Positions 33,117 to 43,086 of a DNA stretch of 64,000 bases are shown here, in pieces. The translations under genes and the position numbers were made by a program. Numbering within the stretch: the first letter of the stretch is position 1; every line of letters starts with the position of its first letter. The DNA is taken from contig NZ_JBILJW010000007.1 of the NCBI RefSeq assembly GCF_044377035.1, forward strand, positions 90,877 through 154,876. The letters run 5' to 3'. The notes under the pieces were generated by a model that saw only the letters and a program-made list of their open reading frames with translations, was not told the DNA's origin and ran no database searches. This DNA comes from Silanimonas sp044377035. GTDB lineage: Bacteria > Pseudomonadota > Gammaproteobacteria > Xanthomonadales > Xanthomonadaceae.

Positions 33117-33614
33117 TCACTCGCCCGGCGACGCCGTGGGGCGCGGGGCAGGGGCGCCCTCGGGGGCGGATAAGGAAGGAGTATCGGAAGGGGAGGTGGG
33201 TGCGGGCGTCGCGGAAGCAAGCCCGGCGGCCGCGTCACGGCGAGGGATTGTGCCGGTGGGCGATGACGGCGGCAACGCGATCAGTCGGTCCCAGAGGAGG
33301 GCCAGGTCCTTGCGGAGCGCGGCTTTGTCCAACGCCCCGGCGCCCGACCGCGCGACCAAGATGCAATCGCCGGCCGGGAACTCGCGGTAGCGGAGGCGGA
33401 AGCTCTCGCGGACCTGGCGCTTGATGCGGTTGCGGACCACCGCATCCGGGCTGACCTTGCGGCTGACCGCCATCCCCAAACGACAAAAGCCCCCATCGCG
33501 CAGGCGCAGATGGAGGCTGAAGTGGCGCGTGCTCACGCGCCGGCTGTCGGCGAAGGCGTCGCGGTAGTCACGCCCGGTGCGGACGCGAACCTCGACCGGA
33601 AAGCGGGCGCTCAC
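33117..33614 (-). CDS. rnpA: Ribonuclease P protein component, extended C-terminus
   Basis: RnpA binds the RNase P RNA and helps process pre-tRNA 5' ends. The core is clear: FPVEVRVRTGRDYRDAFAD near the start, SLHLRLRDGGFCRLGMAVSR, and the signature RNRIKRQVRESFRLR. With GTG 33614 as start the protein has 165 residues, against about 120-145 usually. The extra part is a Pro/Ala/Ser/Thr-rich tail of about 45 residues that runs to within 4 bases of yidC, over the place where yidD would normally lie. Alternative GTG starts occur 6 and 8 codons downstream. It follows rpmH by 32 bases. Confidence 0.9.
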   Translation of the reverse strand: MSARFPVEVRVRTGRDYRDAFADSRRVSTRHFSLHLRLRDGGFCRLGMAVSRKVSPDAVVRNRIKRQVRESFRLRYREFPAGDCILVARSGAGALDKAALRKDLALLWDRLIALPPSSPTGTIPRRDAAAGLASATPAPTSPSDTPSLSAPEGAPAPRPTASPGE

Positions 33615-33646
33615 GCCGCGCGCGCCGGTCGATGACGCCGGATCGC

Positions 33647-33787
33647 TTAGGCGCAGAGGCGCTTGCGGCCCTTCGCGCGGCGGCGCGAGAGGATCTTGCG
33701 GCCGTCGACGGTCGCCATGCGGGCACGGAAACCGTGGTCGCGGGCGCGCTTGAGGTTGCTGGGCTGGTAGGTGCGCTTGGTGGCCAT
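33647..33787 (-). CDS. rpmH: 50S ribosomal protein L34
   Basis: 46 residues, recognised by KRTYQPSNLKRARDHGFRAR and RRRAKGRKRL. The N-terminus MATKRT has the two extra residues seen in Xanthomonadales L34. An AGGTGA ribosome-binding site lies just upstream of the ATG on the minus strand. It begins the leftward rpmH-rnpA-yidC operon beside dnaA. Confidence 0.97.
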   Translation of the reverse strand: MATKRTYQPSNLKRARDHGFRARMATVDGRKILSRRRAKGRKRLCA

Positions 33788-33821
33788 GGGTCACCTCGGT
33801 AGGTGGAAGAAAAGAGGCGGG

Positions 33822-33850
33822 AGATTACGCGCCGGACCCGCCTCCGTCAA
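33822..33850 (-). promoter_or_regulatory. Predicted sigma-70 promoter of rpmH-rnpA-yidC
   Basis: On the minus strand TTGACG (complement of 33845-33850) and TAATCT (complement of 33822-33827) are separated by exactly 17 bases. The -35 matches the consensus at five of six positions; the -10 is weak (three of six). It lies 35 bases upstream of the rpmH start. Confidence 0.5.
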
Positions 33851-33862
33851 GCGACGCCGCGC

Positions 33863-33891
33863 TTGGCGGGCCGGGGCGGCGACGCTATGCT
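33863..33891 (+). promoter_or_regulatory. Predicted dnaA promoter
   Basis: TTGGCG (33863-33868) and TATGCT (33886-33891) with a 17-base spacer, four of six matches each. Transcription would begin near 33898, just before the DnaA box at 33907, which would allow autoregulation of dnaA. Confidence 0.45.
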
Positions 33892-33906
33892 GCCGACCCA
33901 TCCCAC

Positions 33907-33915
33907 TTATCCACA
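33907..33915 (+). promoter_or_regulatory. DnaA box in the dnaA leader
   Basis: TTATCCACA, a perfect strong DnaA box, 51 bases before the dnaA start and just after the predicted promoter. DnaA boxes upstream of dnaA commonly mediate autorepression. The rest of the 178-base rpmH-dnaA gap holds only the two promoters described. Confidence 0.75.
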
Positions 33916-33965
33916 GCCGCGTCCCCACGGAGGCGGGGGTGGGCTATACGCCACTGAAACTGTCC

Positions 33966-35312
33966 ATGGAATCCGCCTGGCCCCGCTGTCTCGAGCGTCT
34001 TGAAGCCGAATTTCCGGCCGAAGACGTCCAGACCTGGCTCAAACCGCTGCATGCCGACGTCCGCGCCGACGGCCTCACGCTCTATGCGCCGAATGCCTTC
34101 GTGGTCGACACGGTGCACGAGCGCTACCTGGGGCGCATCCGCGAGCTGCTGGCCCATTACGCCGGCGAACCCCTGAGCGTGCAGGTGACGGTCGGCAGCG
34201 CCCCGCGTCCCGCGGCGGCCGGCCGCGAGCCGGGCACCGCCCCGCCGGCGCCAACGGCGGCCGCGGCCCTGCGTGCCGCCCTTCCCGAGCTCCCGAGCAA
34301 CGTCGACCCGGCGTACACCTTCGAGAACTTCGTCGAGGGCCGCAGCAACCAGCTCGGCAAGTCGGCGGCCCTCCAGGTGGCCCAGAACCCGGGCCGCGCC
34401 TACAACCCGCTTCTGCTGTACGGCGGCACCGGCCTCGGCAAGACGCACCTGATGCACGCCGCCGGCAACCTGATGCGCCAGCTCAACCCGGGCATGCGCG
34501 TGCTGTACCTGCGCTCCGAGCAGTTCTTCTCCGCGATGATGAAGGCGCTGCAGGAGAAGTCGATGGACCAGTTCAAGCGCCAGTTCCACACGGTGGACGC
34601 GCTGCTGATCGACGACATCCAGTTCTTCGCCGGCAAGAACACCACGCAGGAGGAGTTCTTCCACACCTTCAATGCGCTGTTCGACGGCAAGCAGCAGATC
34701 ATCCTCACCTGCGACCGCTACCCGCGCGAAGTCGAGAACCTCGAGCCGCGGCTGAAGTCGCGCCTTGGCTGGGGCCTGTCGGTGGCGATCGAGCCGCCGG
34801 ACTTCGAGACCCGTGCCGCCATCCTCGGGGCCAAGGCCCAGGCGCGCGGCGTGGCGCTGCCTGACGAGGTCGCGCTGGTGATCGCCAAGCGCATGCGTTC
34901 CAACGTCCGCGACCTCGAAGGCGCGCTCAATACGCTGGCGGCCCGGGCCAACTTCCTCGGCAAGCCCATCACGGTGGATTTCGCGCAGGAAACGCTGCGC
35001 GACCTGCTGCGCGCGCAGCAGCAGGCGATCTCCATCCCGAACATCCAGAAGGCCGTGGCAGACTACTACCAGCTGCGCGTGGCGGACCTCCTGTCCAAGC
35101 GCCGGACCCGCTCGCTGGCGCGCCCGCGCCAGGTGGCGATGGCCTTGGCCAAGGAGCTCACCGAGCACAGCTTGCCGGAGATCGGCGATGGCTTCGGTGG
35201 CCGCGACCACACGACGGTGCTGCATGGCTGCCGGGTGATCCGCGACCTGATGCAGACCGACGGCAAGCTGCGCGAGGACTGGGACAAGCTGGTGCGAAAG
35301 CTGACGGAGTGA
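33966..35312 (+). CDS. dnaA: Chromosomal replication initiator DnaA
   Basis: 448 residues. Domain I (about 1-80; WPRCLERLEAEFPAEDVQTW) interacts with helicase; a short Ala/Pro linker is domain II. Domain III is an AAA+ ATPase with Walker A GGTGLGKT (153-160), Walker B LLIDDIQF and sensor regions. Domain IV (C-terminal about 95 residues) has the signature GGRDHTTVLHGCRVIRDL that reads DnaA boxes. ATG 33966 gives the N-terminus typical of Xanthomonadales DnaA; the frame is open upstream. No clear Shine-Dalgarno sequence precedes it. Confidence 0.97.
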   Translation: MESAWPRCLERLEAEFPAEDVQTWLKPLHADVRADGLTLYAPNAFVVDTVHERYLGRIRELLAHYAGEPLSVQVTVGSAPRPAAAGREPGTAPPAPTAAAALRAALPELPSNVDPAYTFENFVEGRSNQLGKSAALQVAQNPGRAYNPLLLYGGTGLGKTHLMHAAGNLMRQLNPGMRVLYLRSEQFFSAMMKALQEKSMDQFKRQFHTVDALLIDDIQFFAGKNTTQEEFFHTFNALFDGKQQIILTCDRYPREVENLEPRLKSRLGWGLSVAIEPPDFETRAAILGAKAQARGVALPDEVALVIAKRMRSNVRDLEGALNTLAARANFLGKPITVDFAQETLRDLLRAQQQAISIPNIQKAVADYYQLRVADLLSKRRTRSLARPRQVAMALAKELTEHSLPEIGDGFGGRDHTTVLHGCRVIRDLMQTDGKLREDWDKLVRKLTE

Positions 35313-35546
35313 GGGAGCGGGAAACGCCGTCGACAGGCCGTGCACAGCCTGTGGACAACGTGGGACAACTTGAAGGCCGTCTGCGTTGCCCACCGTTATC
35401 CACACGGTTGTTCTTCCGGTTCCCCACAGCGTTTCCTCGATAAAGTTGAACAGAATCAAGGCTTTGGAAAGTTCTTCAGCGTTTTCCCCGGCCTCTACCA
35501 CCACCATTGATAGATTTATCCAACGACGGAAATAGGCCCCGACCGC
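35313..35546. other. Probable replication origin oriC (dnaA-dnaN gap)
   Basis: This 234-base gap has a perfect DnaA box TTATCCACA at 35396-35404, a one-mismatch box TGTGGACAA at 35350-35358 in the opposite orientation, and weaker boxes at 35420-35428 and 35516-35524. From about 35430 to 35523 the base composition is far more AT-rich than the surrounding DNA and fits a duplex-unwinding element. Genes on each side read away from it. Location between dnaA and dnaN is the usual place of oriC in related bacteria. No gene lies here. Confidence 0.8.
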
Positions 35547-36647
35547 ATGCGCTTCTCCCTGTCACGCGAAGCCCTTCTGAAGCCCCTCCAGCAAGTGGTT
35601 GGCGTGGTGGAGCGCCGCCAGACCCTCCCCGTCCTGTCGAACCTGTTGGTTGAAGTGCGCGGCGTCGAGCTGTCGCTCACCGGCACCGATCTGGAAGTCG
35701 AGATGGTGGCGCGGGCCGTGGTGGAGGACGCCGAGGACGGCGAGACCACCATCCCGGCGCGCAAGCTGTTCGAGATCGTCCGTGCCCTGCCGGACGGTTG
35801 CCGCGTGACCGTGGTCGTCAGCGGCGACAAGGCCACTGTGTCGGCCGGTCGCAGCCGCTTCACCCTGGCGACCTTGGCGGCGAATGACTTCCCGTCCGTC
35901 GATGCCCTCGAAGGCGTCGAGCGCGTGTCGCTCTCCGAAGCCCTGCTGAAGGACCTGATCGAACGCAGCGCCTTTGCCATGGCGCAGCAGGACGTCCGCT
36001 ACTACCTCAATGGTCTGCTGTTCGACCTGCGCGGGGATTCGCTGCGCTGTGTGGCCACCGACGGCCATCGCTTGGCGCTTTGCGAAGCCGCCCTGCCCGG
36101 TGGCACCGGCACCAAGCGCCAGATCATCGTGCCGCGCAAGGGCGTTCTGGAGCTCCAGCGTCTGCTCGAAGGCGGCGACCGCCTCGTGGAGCTCGAGCTG
36201 GCGCGCAACCACCTGCGCCTGCGCCGGGAGGACGTGAGCTTCACCACCAAGCTGATCGACGGCCGTTTCCCGGATTACGAAGCGGTGATCCCGATCGGCG
36301 CCGACAAGACCGTCGAGCTGGACCGCGAAGTGCTGCGCTCGGCCTTGCAGCGCGCGGCCATCCTTTCGAACGAGAAGTTCCGTGGCGTGAAGCTCGAGGC
36401 GTCACCGGGCCTGCTGCGCATCGTCGCGCACAACCCGGAGCAGGAAGAGGCCCACGAAGAGCTCGAGGTCGACACCCGTATCGACGGTCTGGCTATTGGC
36501 TTCAACGTCACCTACCTGCTGGATGCGCTTGCTGCATTGAAGGGCGAGTCGGTCGTCCTGAACCTCCGTGACGCCAATTCCTCGGTGCTGGTGCGTGAGA
36601 AGGACAGCGATCGCAGCCGCCACGTGGTGATGCCGCTGCGCCTGTGA
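35547..36647 (+). CDS. dnaN: DNA polymerase III sliding clamp (beta subunit)
   Basis: 366 residues, full length, with three clamp repeats. Recognisable segments are MRFSLSREALLKPLQQVVGV at the start, LPVLSNLLVE, RYYLNGLLFDLRGDSLRCVA, DGHRLAL, IVPRKGVLELQRLL and the C-terminal RHVVMPLRL, which forms part of the protein-binding cleft. The clamp tethers polymerases and other proteins to DNA. It follows oriC and is ended by a strong hairpin at 36678. Confidence 0.98.
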   Translation: MRFSLSREALLKPLQQVVGVVERRQTLPVLSNLLVEVRGVELSLTGTDLEVEMVARAVVEDAEDGETTIPARKLFEIVRALPDGCRVTVVVSGDKATVSAGRSRFTLATLAANDFPSVDALEGVERVSLSEALLKDLIERSAFAMAQQDVRYYLNGLLFDLRGDSLRCVATDGHRLALCEAALPGGTGTKRQIIVPRKGVLELQRLLEGGDRLVELELARNHLRLRREDVSFTTKLIDGRFPDYEAVIPIGADKTVELDREVLRSALQRAAILSNEKFRGVKLEASPGLLRIVAHNPEQEEAHEELEVDTRIDGLAIGFNVTYLLDALAALKGESVVLNLRDANSSVLVREKDSDRSRHVVMPLRL

Positions 36648-36677
36648 CCGGCCGCCTTGCCGCCGCGGAGAACGCCC

Positions 36678-36702
36678 CGACGCCCGGTTCTTCCGGGCGT
36701 CG
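36678..36702 (+). terminator. Hairpin after dnaN
   Basis: CGACGCCCGG and CCGGGCGTCG form a perfect 10-bp stem with a 5-base TTCTT loop, 30 bases after the dnaN stop. No T-run follows. It suggests partial termination before recF. Confidence 0.6.
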
Positions 36703-36770
36703 TGCTGTGGGGCGTCGTTCGTTGCGTCCGCGGGCCATCGGCCAGACCTTCAGTCGGCTGAGGGCGGATC

Positions 36771-37865
36771 GTGCGCGTTGATTCGGTCGAGATCCGCGGC
36801 CTCCGCTGCCTGCGCTCGGTCTCGTTGGCGTTGCCCAGCGCTGGTGCGTGGCTGGTGGGGCCGAATGGCGCCGGAAAGACCAGCGTGCTCGAGGCCCTCT
36901 GCTTGTTGGGGTTCGGGCGCAGCTTCCGGGGTCGTGTGGCCGATGGGCTGGTGCAGCAGGGTGAGGCGGCGCTGGAGGTGGTGGCGCGCTGGACCGACGA
37001 TGCGGGCCGGAGTCGGGTGTCCGGGCTCCGCCACGCGGGAGACCGCTGGGAGGCGCGGCTGGATGGCGCTTCGGTGGCTAGCCTGAGCGAGCTGGCCGCC
37101 CCGTTTCCTGTTCTTTGTTTCCATCCCGAGTCCTCGCAAGTGGTGACCGGGCCGGCCGAAGAGCGGCGCCGGGCTCTGGATTGGCTGGCGTTCCACGTGG
37201 AACCACGCTTTGCGGAGCTGGCCCGGCGCTACGGGCGAGCCCTGAAGCAGCGGAATACCCTGCTTCGTTCCGGAGCCCCGGATGCGGAGTTCGACCCCTG
37301 GGAACGCGAGATGGGCTTGATGGCGGAAGGCCTGGCCGCCCAGCGGGCGACGGCCTTGGGACTGTGGCAACCCGGGCTCGATCGCGTCTGGCCCACCCTG
37401 GCCCTGGGACTACAACCGCCGGAGCTGCAGCTGCGACCGGGTTGGCGGCAGTCGGAGGCGATGCTGACGGACTTGCTCCTCCTCAACCGGTCTCGCGATC
37501 GGGAGTTGGGCTATACGACCATCGGTCCGCAGCGCGCCGACGTCGACCTCGGGCAGCCCTGCGGCGTGGATCCCGGCCAGTTGTCGCGGGGTCAGTCCAA
37601 GTTGGTGGCCTTGGCGCTGGTGCTTTCCCAAGCCGAGGCCCTTCGCGGTTGGTCGGGCGAGCGGAGCCTACTGCTCCTCGATGATCTTCAGGCGGAGCTG
37701 GACCCAGGTCGGCAGGCCGCGGTGCTGGAGTGGGTGGGTGTCACCGGGTGCCAGACCTTGGTGAGCGGTACCCGATGGGACCCAGATTTGGCCGAACGAA
37801 CGCCGGACTGGGGTTTGTTCCACGTGGAACACGGCGGGCAGATCGAGACCGATATCGGCTCCTGA
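36771..37865 (+). CDS. recF: DNA replication and repair protein RecF
   Basis: 364 residues, an SMC-like ATPase that helps load RecA at gaps. Walker A is GPNGAGKT (30-37), the signature-like segment is QLSRGQSKLVALAL, and Walker B is LLLLDDLQAELD. It starts with GTG (MRVDSVEIRGLRCLRSVSL in family pattern). Two parS-like palindromes lie inside the gene, each encoding Phe-His-Val-Glu (at residues about 141-144 and 350-353); the second is a perfect 16-bp parS. The C-terminal 15 residues after it are less typical of RecF. Confidence 0.95.
   Translation: MRVDSVEIRGLRCLRSVSLALPSAGAWLVGPNGAGKTSVLEALCLLGFGRSFRGRVADGLVQQGEAALEVVARWTDDAGRSRVSGLRHAGDRWEARLDGASVASLSELAAPFPVLCFHPESSQVVTGPAEERRRALDWLAFHVEPRFAELARRYGRALKQRNTLLRSGAPDAEFDPWEREMGLMAEGLAAQRATALGLWQPGLDRVWPTLALGLQPPELQLRPGWRQSEAMLTDLLLLNRSRDRELGYTTIGPQRADVDLGQPCGVDPGQLSRGQSKLVALALVLSQAEALRGWSGERSLLLLDDLQAELDPGRQAAVLEWVGVTGCQTLVSGTRWDPDLAERTPDWGLFHVEHGGQIETDIGS
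37189..37204. promoter_or_regulatory. parS site 1 (inside recF)
   Basis: CGTTCCACGTGGAACC, matching the ParB-binding consensus TGTTCCACGTGGAAC(A/C) except for the first base. It contains the full 14-bp palindrome core GTTCCACGTGGAAC. It is part of recF codons for Phe-His-Val-Glu-Pro. Confidence 0.85.
37816..37831. promoter_or_regulatory. parS site 2 (inside recF, perfect)
   Basis: TGTTCCACGTGGAACA, a perfect 16-bp palindrome identical to the classical chromosomal parS site. ParB spreads from such sites to organise and segregate the origin region. It lies 35 bases before the recF stop. Confidence 0.92.
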
Positions 37866-37918
37866 GGGGTGCCTTGGGTGCCCCGCGGTACGGCGAGCGG
37901 ACACCCCGGAGGATCACG

Positions 37919-37934
37919 GGTTCCACGTGGAACA
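37919..37934. promoter_or_regulatory. parS site 3 (recF-gyrB gap)
   Basis: GGTTCCACGTGGAACA, one mismatch to the 16-bp parS consensus at the first base. It stands 29 bases upstream of the predicted gyrB -10 hexamer, so ParB bound here could also affect gyrB transcription. Confidence 0.85.
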
Positions 37935-37962
37935 CCAGCCGCCTTCACCCCCCGGGAACGCC

Positions 37963-37968
37963 TATAAT
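37963..37968 (+). promoter_or_regulatory. Predicted gyrB -10 hexamer
   Basis: TATAAT, a perfect -10, 154 bases before the gyrB start. No good -35 is found at 16-18 bases upstream. The leader of about 145 bases in the 256-base recF-gyrB gap otherwise shows no open frame, hairpin or riboswitch pattern that I recognise. Confidence 0.5.
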
Positions 37969-38121
37969 CGAGCGGTTCCAGCCCGGCCCTGCGCCGGCCG
38001 TCCCGGGTCCACGCCCGCGCCGCTGCCGACGCCCTGCCCTGCTCCATGGGCACCCGGCTGGCCTCTTCTCGGCGTCCGTTGGCTACACCGCCATCGGCCG
38101 CCCGCAACGCAGCCGCAGAGC

Positions 38122-40586
<2,465 letters not shown>

Positions 40587-40587
<1 letters not shown>

Positions 40588-41381
40588 TGGCTGCCGCGCC
40601 CGATCACGCAGGCCAGCCGTCGGCGCCGTTGGACGAGCCCCGCCCGACGTCCGCCTCGCTCTGGCGCCTATCCGGCGCGACGCTTCTCGACGCCGTCATC
40701 GCTGTCACCGTGGTGTTTGCCGGCAGCCTGATCATCGGCTTGATGCTGGGTGGCTTGCGCACCGCCGGCGTCGACGTGGGCCCCCCGGGGCCCGGTATTG
40801 CTGGTATGCCGGCGATCCTCATCCCGCTTGCGCTGCTTGCCACCCTGGGCGCGGGCGTGACGCTGTGGCTTCTGCACCGTCGTCGCCTTCCTTCCGCACC
40901 GCGCCCGTGGACGGGAGGCTTGTTCGCCACGATCGTGCTCGCGGCGGTCGCCATCCAAGCGCTTGCTTTCGGCTACTACCACCTCGTGGGCCTTTTCGGC
41001 CTGCAGGTCATGGGCACGAACATCGATCCCGTTCTCAGCGCGTACAACGCCAGCCCTTTGCTCACGGCACTGATGGTGGTGATCGCCGCACCGGTTGGCG
41101 AGGAGCTCCTGTTCCGCCGCGTCTGCCTTCATCGCTTCGCCCAAGCCGGCCGGCCCCTGCTCGGCCTGGTGCTGAGCAGCACGCTGTTCGCGCTGCTCCA
41201 CCAGCCCCTGCCCGGAGAACGCGACCTGCTGGTGTGGCTGCTGATGCTTGTGCCCTATGCCGCGATCGGCGGCGTCCTCGGGCAGCTCTACCTGCGAACC
41301 GGGCGCATCGAGGCCCCGATCCTCGGCCACGCGATCATCAACGCCCTCGGCATCGCGACGCTGGCGATCGGCAGCCGCTGA
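40587..41381 (+). CDS. CPBP-family intramembrane metalloprotease (CAAX-protease-like)
   Basis: 264 residues with about seven membrane segments. The CPBP/Abi motifs are present: EELLFRRVCLHR (Glu172-Glu173), FALLHQP and a third motif GHAIINALG, which together supply the predicted metal and catalytic residues. Members process or protect membrane proteins; the substrate here is unknown. Its ATG overlaps the gyrB stop by one base (TGATG), so it is probably translated from the gyrB mRNA. Confidence 0.85.
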
Positions 41382-41466
41382 CACCGTCGGCGGCCTTCGG
41401 GCACTCGGTTACACTGCCGCTCTGCCGCGCCCTCCGGTGGTGCGGACCTTTGCCTCGGAACGCCGA

Positions 41467-43083
41467 ATGAGCAAGCGCCACCTCTACCTTCTCGCCTTCG
41501 CCATCATCGCCCTGGCCACTTCGGCCATCGTCTACAAATGGCAGGTGCTGAAGTTCCCGCTGCAGCCGGACGAGTCGGTGCAGGTGTGGTCGGTGCAGGC
41601 CCATGTCGAATACCAGCCGCAGCGACGTGCCAACGCGCTCACCCTGCAGCTGCCCTTCCTCACGCCGGGTTGGATCGTCCTCGACGAGCGCTTCGTCGCC
41701 CGTGGCTACTCCAAGATCCCCGAGCGCGAGCCGCAGGGCCGCGAAGTGCAGTGGGCCACGCGCAACGCCGTCGGCGAGCAGGACCTCTACTACCGCGCCA
41801 CCGTCGTCCGCTCGCAGCTGAAAGACGAGACCCTGCTTCCCGACCTTCAGCCCGAGCTGCTCACGCCGCCCGAGCTCGAGGAGCCCTATGCCGCCGCGGC
41901 CCAGGAGCTGCTGGACGAGGTCCGCGAGCGCTCTGCGGACGTCACCACGTTCTCGCGCGAACTGATCCGTCGCCTCAACGAATCCCCGGACGAGGGCGCG
42001 CAGCTGCTGCTCGACCGCTACGCCCGCGCCGATGCCGGTGCCGGCATCGACGAGGAACTGCGCACCCGCTTCCTCGTCGACCTGCTCGCCATCCGCACCA
42101 TCCCGGCGCGCCTCGTGCACGCGCTGCGCTTGCCGGAAGGCGGCGTCGAGGGCACGGCGCGCATCGAGACCTGGCTGCTGGTCCACACCGGTACCGAGTG
42201 GCGCCTGCTCGACCCGCGCACTGCCGCGGAAGGCCTGCCGAAGGACCTGCTGCTCTGGAACGTCTCGCCTGAGCCGCTGCTGGCGATGGACAGCGACGCC
42301 ACGCCCTCGCTGATGTACACCGTCAGCTACAACCTCGCCGACGCGATGGCGATGGCGCAGCGCCGCCTCGAGGTTCAGGACGCCAACTACATCCGCTGGT
42401 CCCTGCTCTCCCTGCCGCTGCAGGCGCAGGAGGTCTACAAGGTCCTGCTGCTCGTGCCGATCGGCGCCTTCATGATGCTGATCCTGCGCAACATCATCGG
42501 CATCAAGACCTACGGCACCTTCATGCCGGTGCTGGTGGCCCTCGCCTTCCGCGAGACGGCCCTGGTCGCGGGCATCACCCTGTTCGTCCTCGTGGTCGGC
42601 GCCGGCCTGCTGGTGCGCTTCTACCTGGAGCGATTGCGCCTGCTGCTGGTGCCGCGCCTCACCGCCATCCTGATCCTCGTCGTGCTGCTGATGGCGCTGA
42701 TCTCGGTCATCGCCAACCGCCTCGACCTCGAGGTCGGCCTCTCCGTCGCCCTGTTCCCGATGGTCATCATGGCCATGACCATTGAGCGCATGTCGGTGGC
42801 CTGGGACGAGCGCGGCGCCGGCACCGCCATCAAGGAAGGCGTGGGTACGATCATCGTCGCCGCGCTGGCCTACCTGGTGATGAGTTGGGACCGCCTCGAA
42901 CACCTGATCTACGTGTACCCGGAGTTCCTGCTGTACCTGTTCGCCGCCGCGCTGCTGCTCGGCCGCTACTCCGGCTACCGCTTGATGGAGCTGTTCCGCT
43001 TCCGCGCCCTGGCTCGCGAGGCCGATCCCATCGCGCCGACGCCTGCTCCGGCCCCGGCCGGCGGCGACGCCCCGAAGGCCTGA
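41467..43083 (+). CDS. Inactive transglutaminase-like protein fused to 7-TM domain
   Basis: 538 residues. One N-terminal TM (about 5-22), a periplasmic part of about 300 residues resembling an inactive transglutaminase fold (region ELRTRFLVDLLAIRTIPARL to WRLLDPRTA), then seven hydrophobic segments from about 335 to 510 (VLLLVPIGAFMMLILRNIIG starts them), and an Ala/Pro tail. This matches Pfam families Transglut_i_TM and 7TM_transglut. The next gene, an ATP-grasp ligase, is the usual partner. The pair presumably works on a peptide or cell-surface substrate; the function is not established to my knowledge. Confidence 0.85.
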   Translation: MSKRHLYLLAFAIIALATSAIVYKWQVLKFPLQPDESVQVWSVQAHVEYQPQRRANALTLQLPFLTPGWIVLDERFVARGYSKIPEREPQGREVQWATRNAVGEQDLYYRATVVRSQLKDETLLPDLQPELLTPPELEEPYAAAAQELLDEVRERSADVTTFSRELIRRLNESPDEGAQLLLDRYARADAGAGIDEELRTRFLVDLLAIRTIPARLVHALRLPEGGVEGTARIETWLLVHTGTEWRLLDPRTAAEGLPKDLLLWNVSPEPLLAMDSDATPSLMYTVSYNLADAMAMAQRRLEVQDANYIRWSLLSLPLQAQEVYKVLLLVPIGAFMMLILRNIIGIKTYGTFMPVLVALAFRETALVAGITLFVLVVGAGLLVRFYLERLRLLLVPRLTAILILVVLLMALISVIANRLDLEVGLSVALFPMVIMAMTIERMSVAWDERGAGTAIKEGVGTIIVAALAYLVMSWDRLEHLIYVYPEFLLYLFAAALLLGRYSGYRLMELFRFRALAREADPIAPTPAPAPAGGDAPKA

Positions 43084-43086
43084 GCC

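Noticed and set aside
35420..35428. TTCCCCACA as a strong DnaA box
   Set aside because: Two mismatches to TTATCCACA; kept only as a weak box within the origin.
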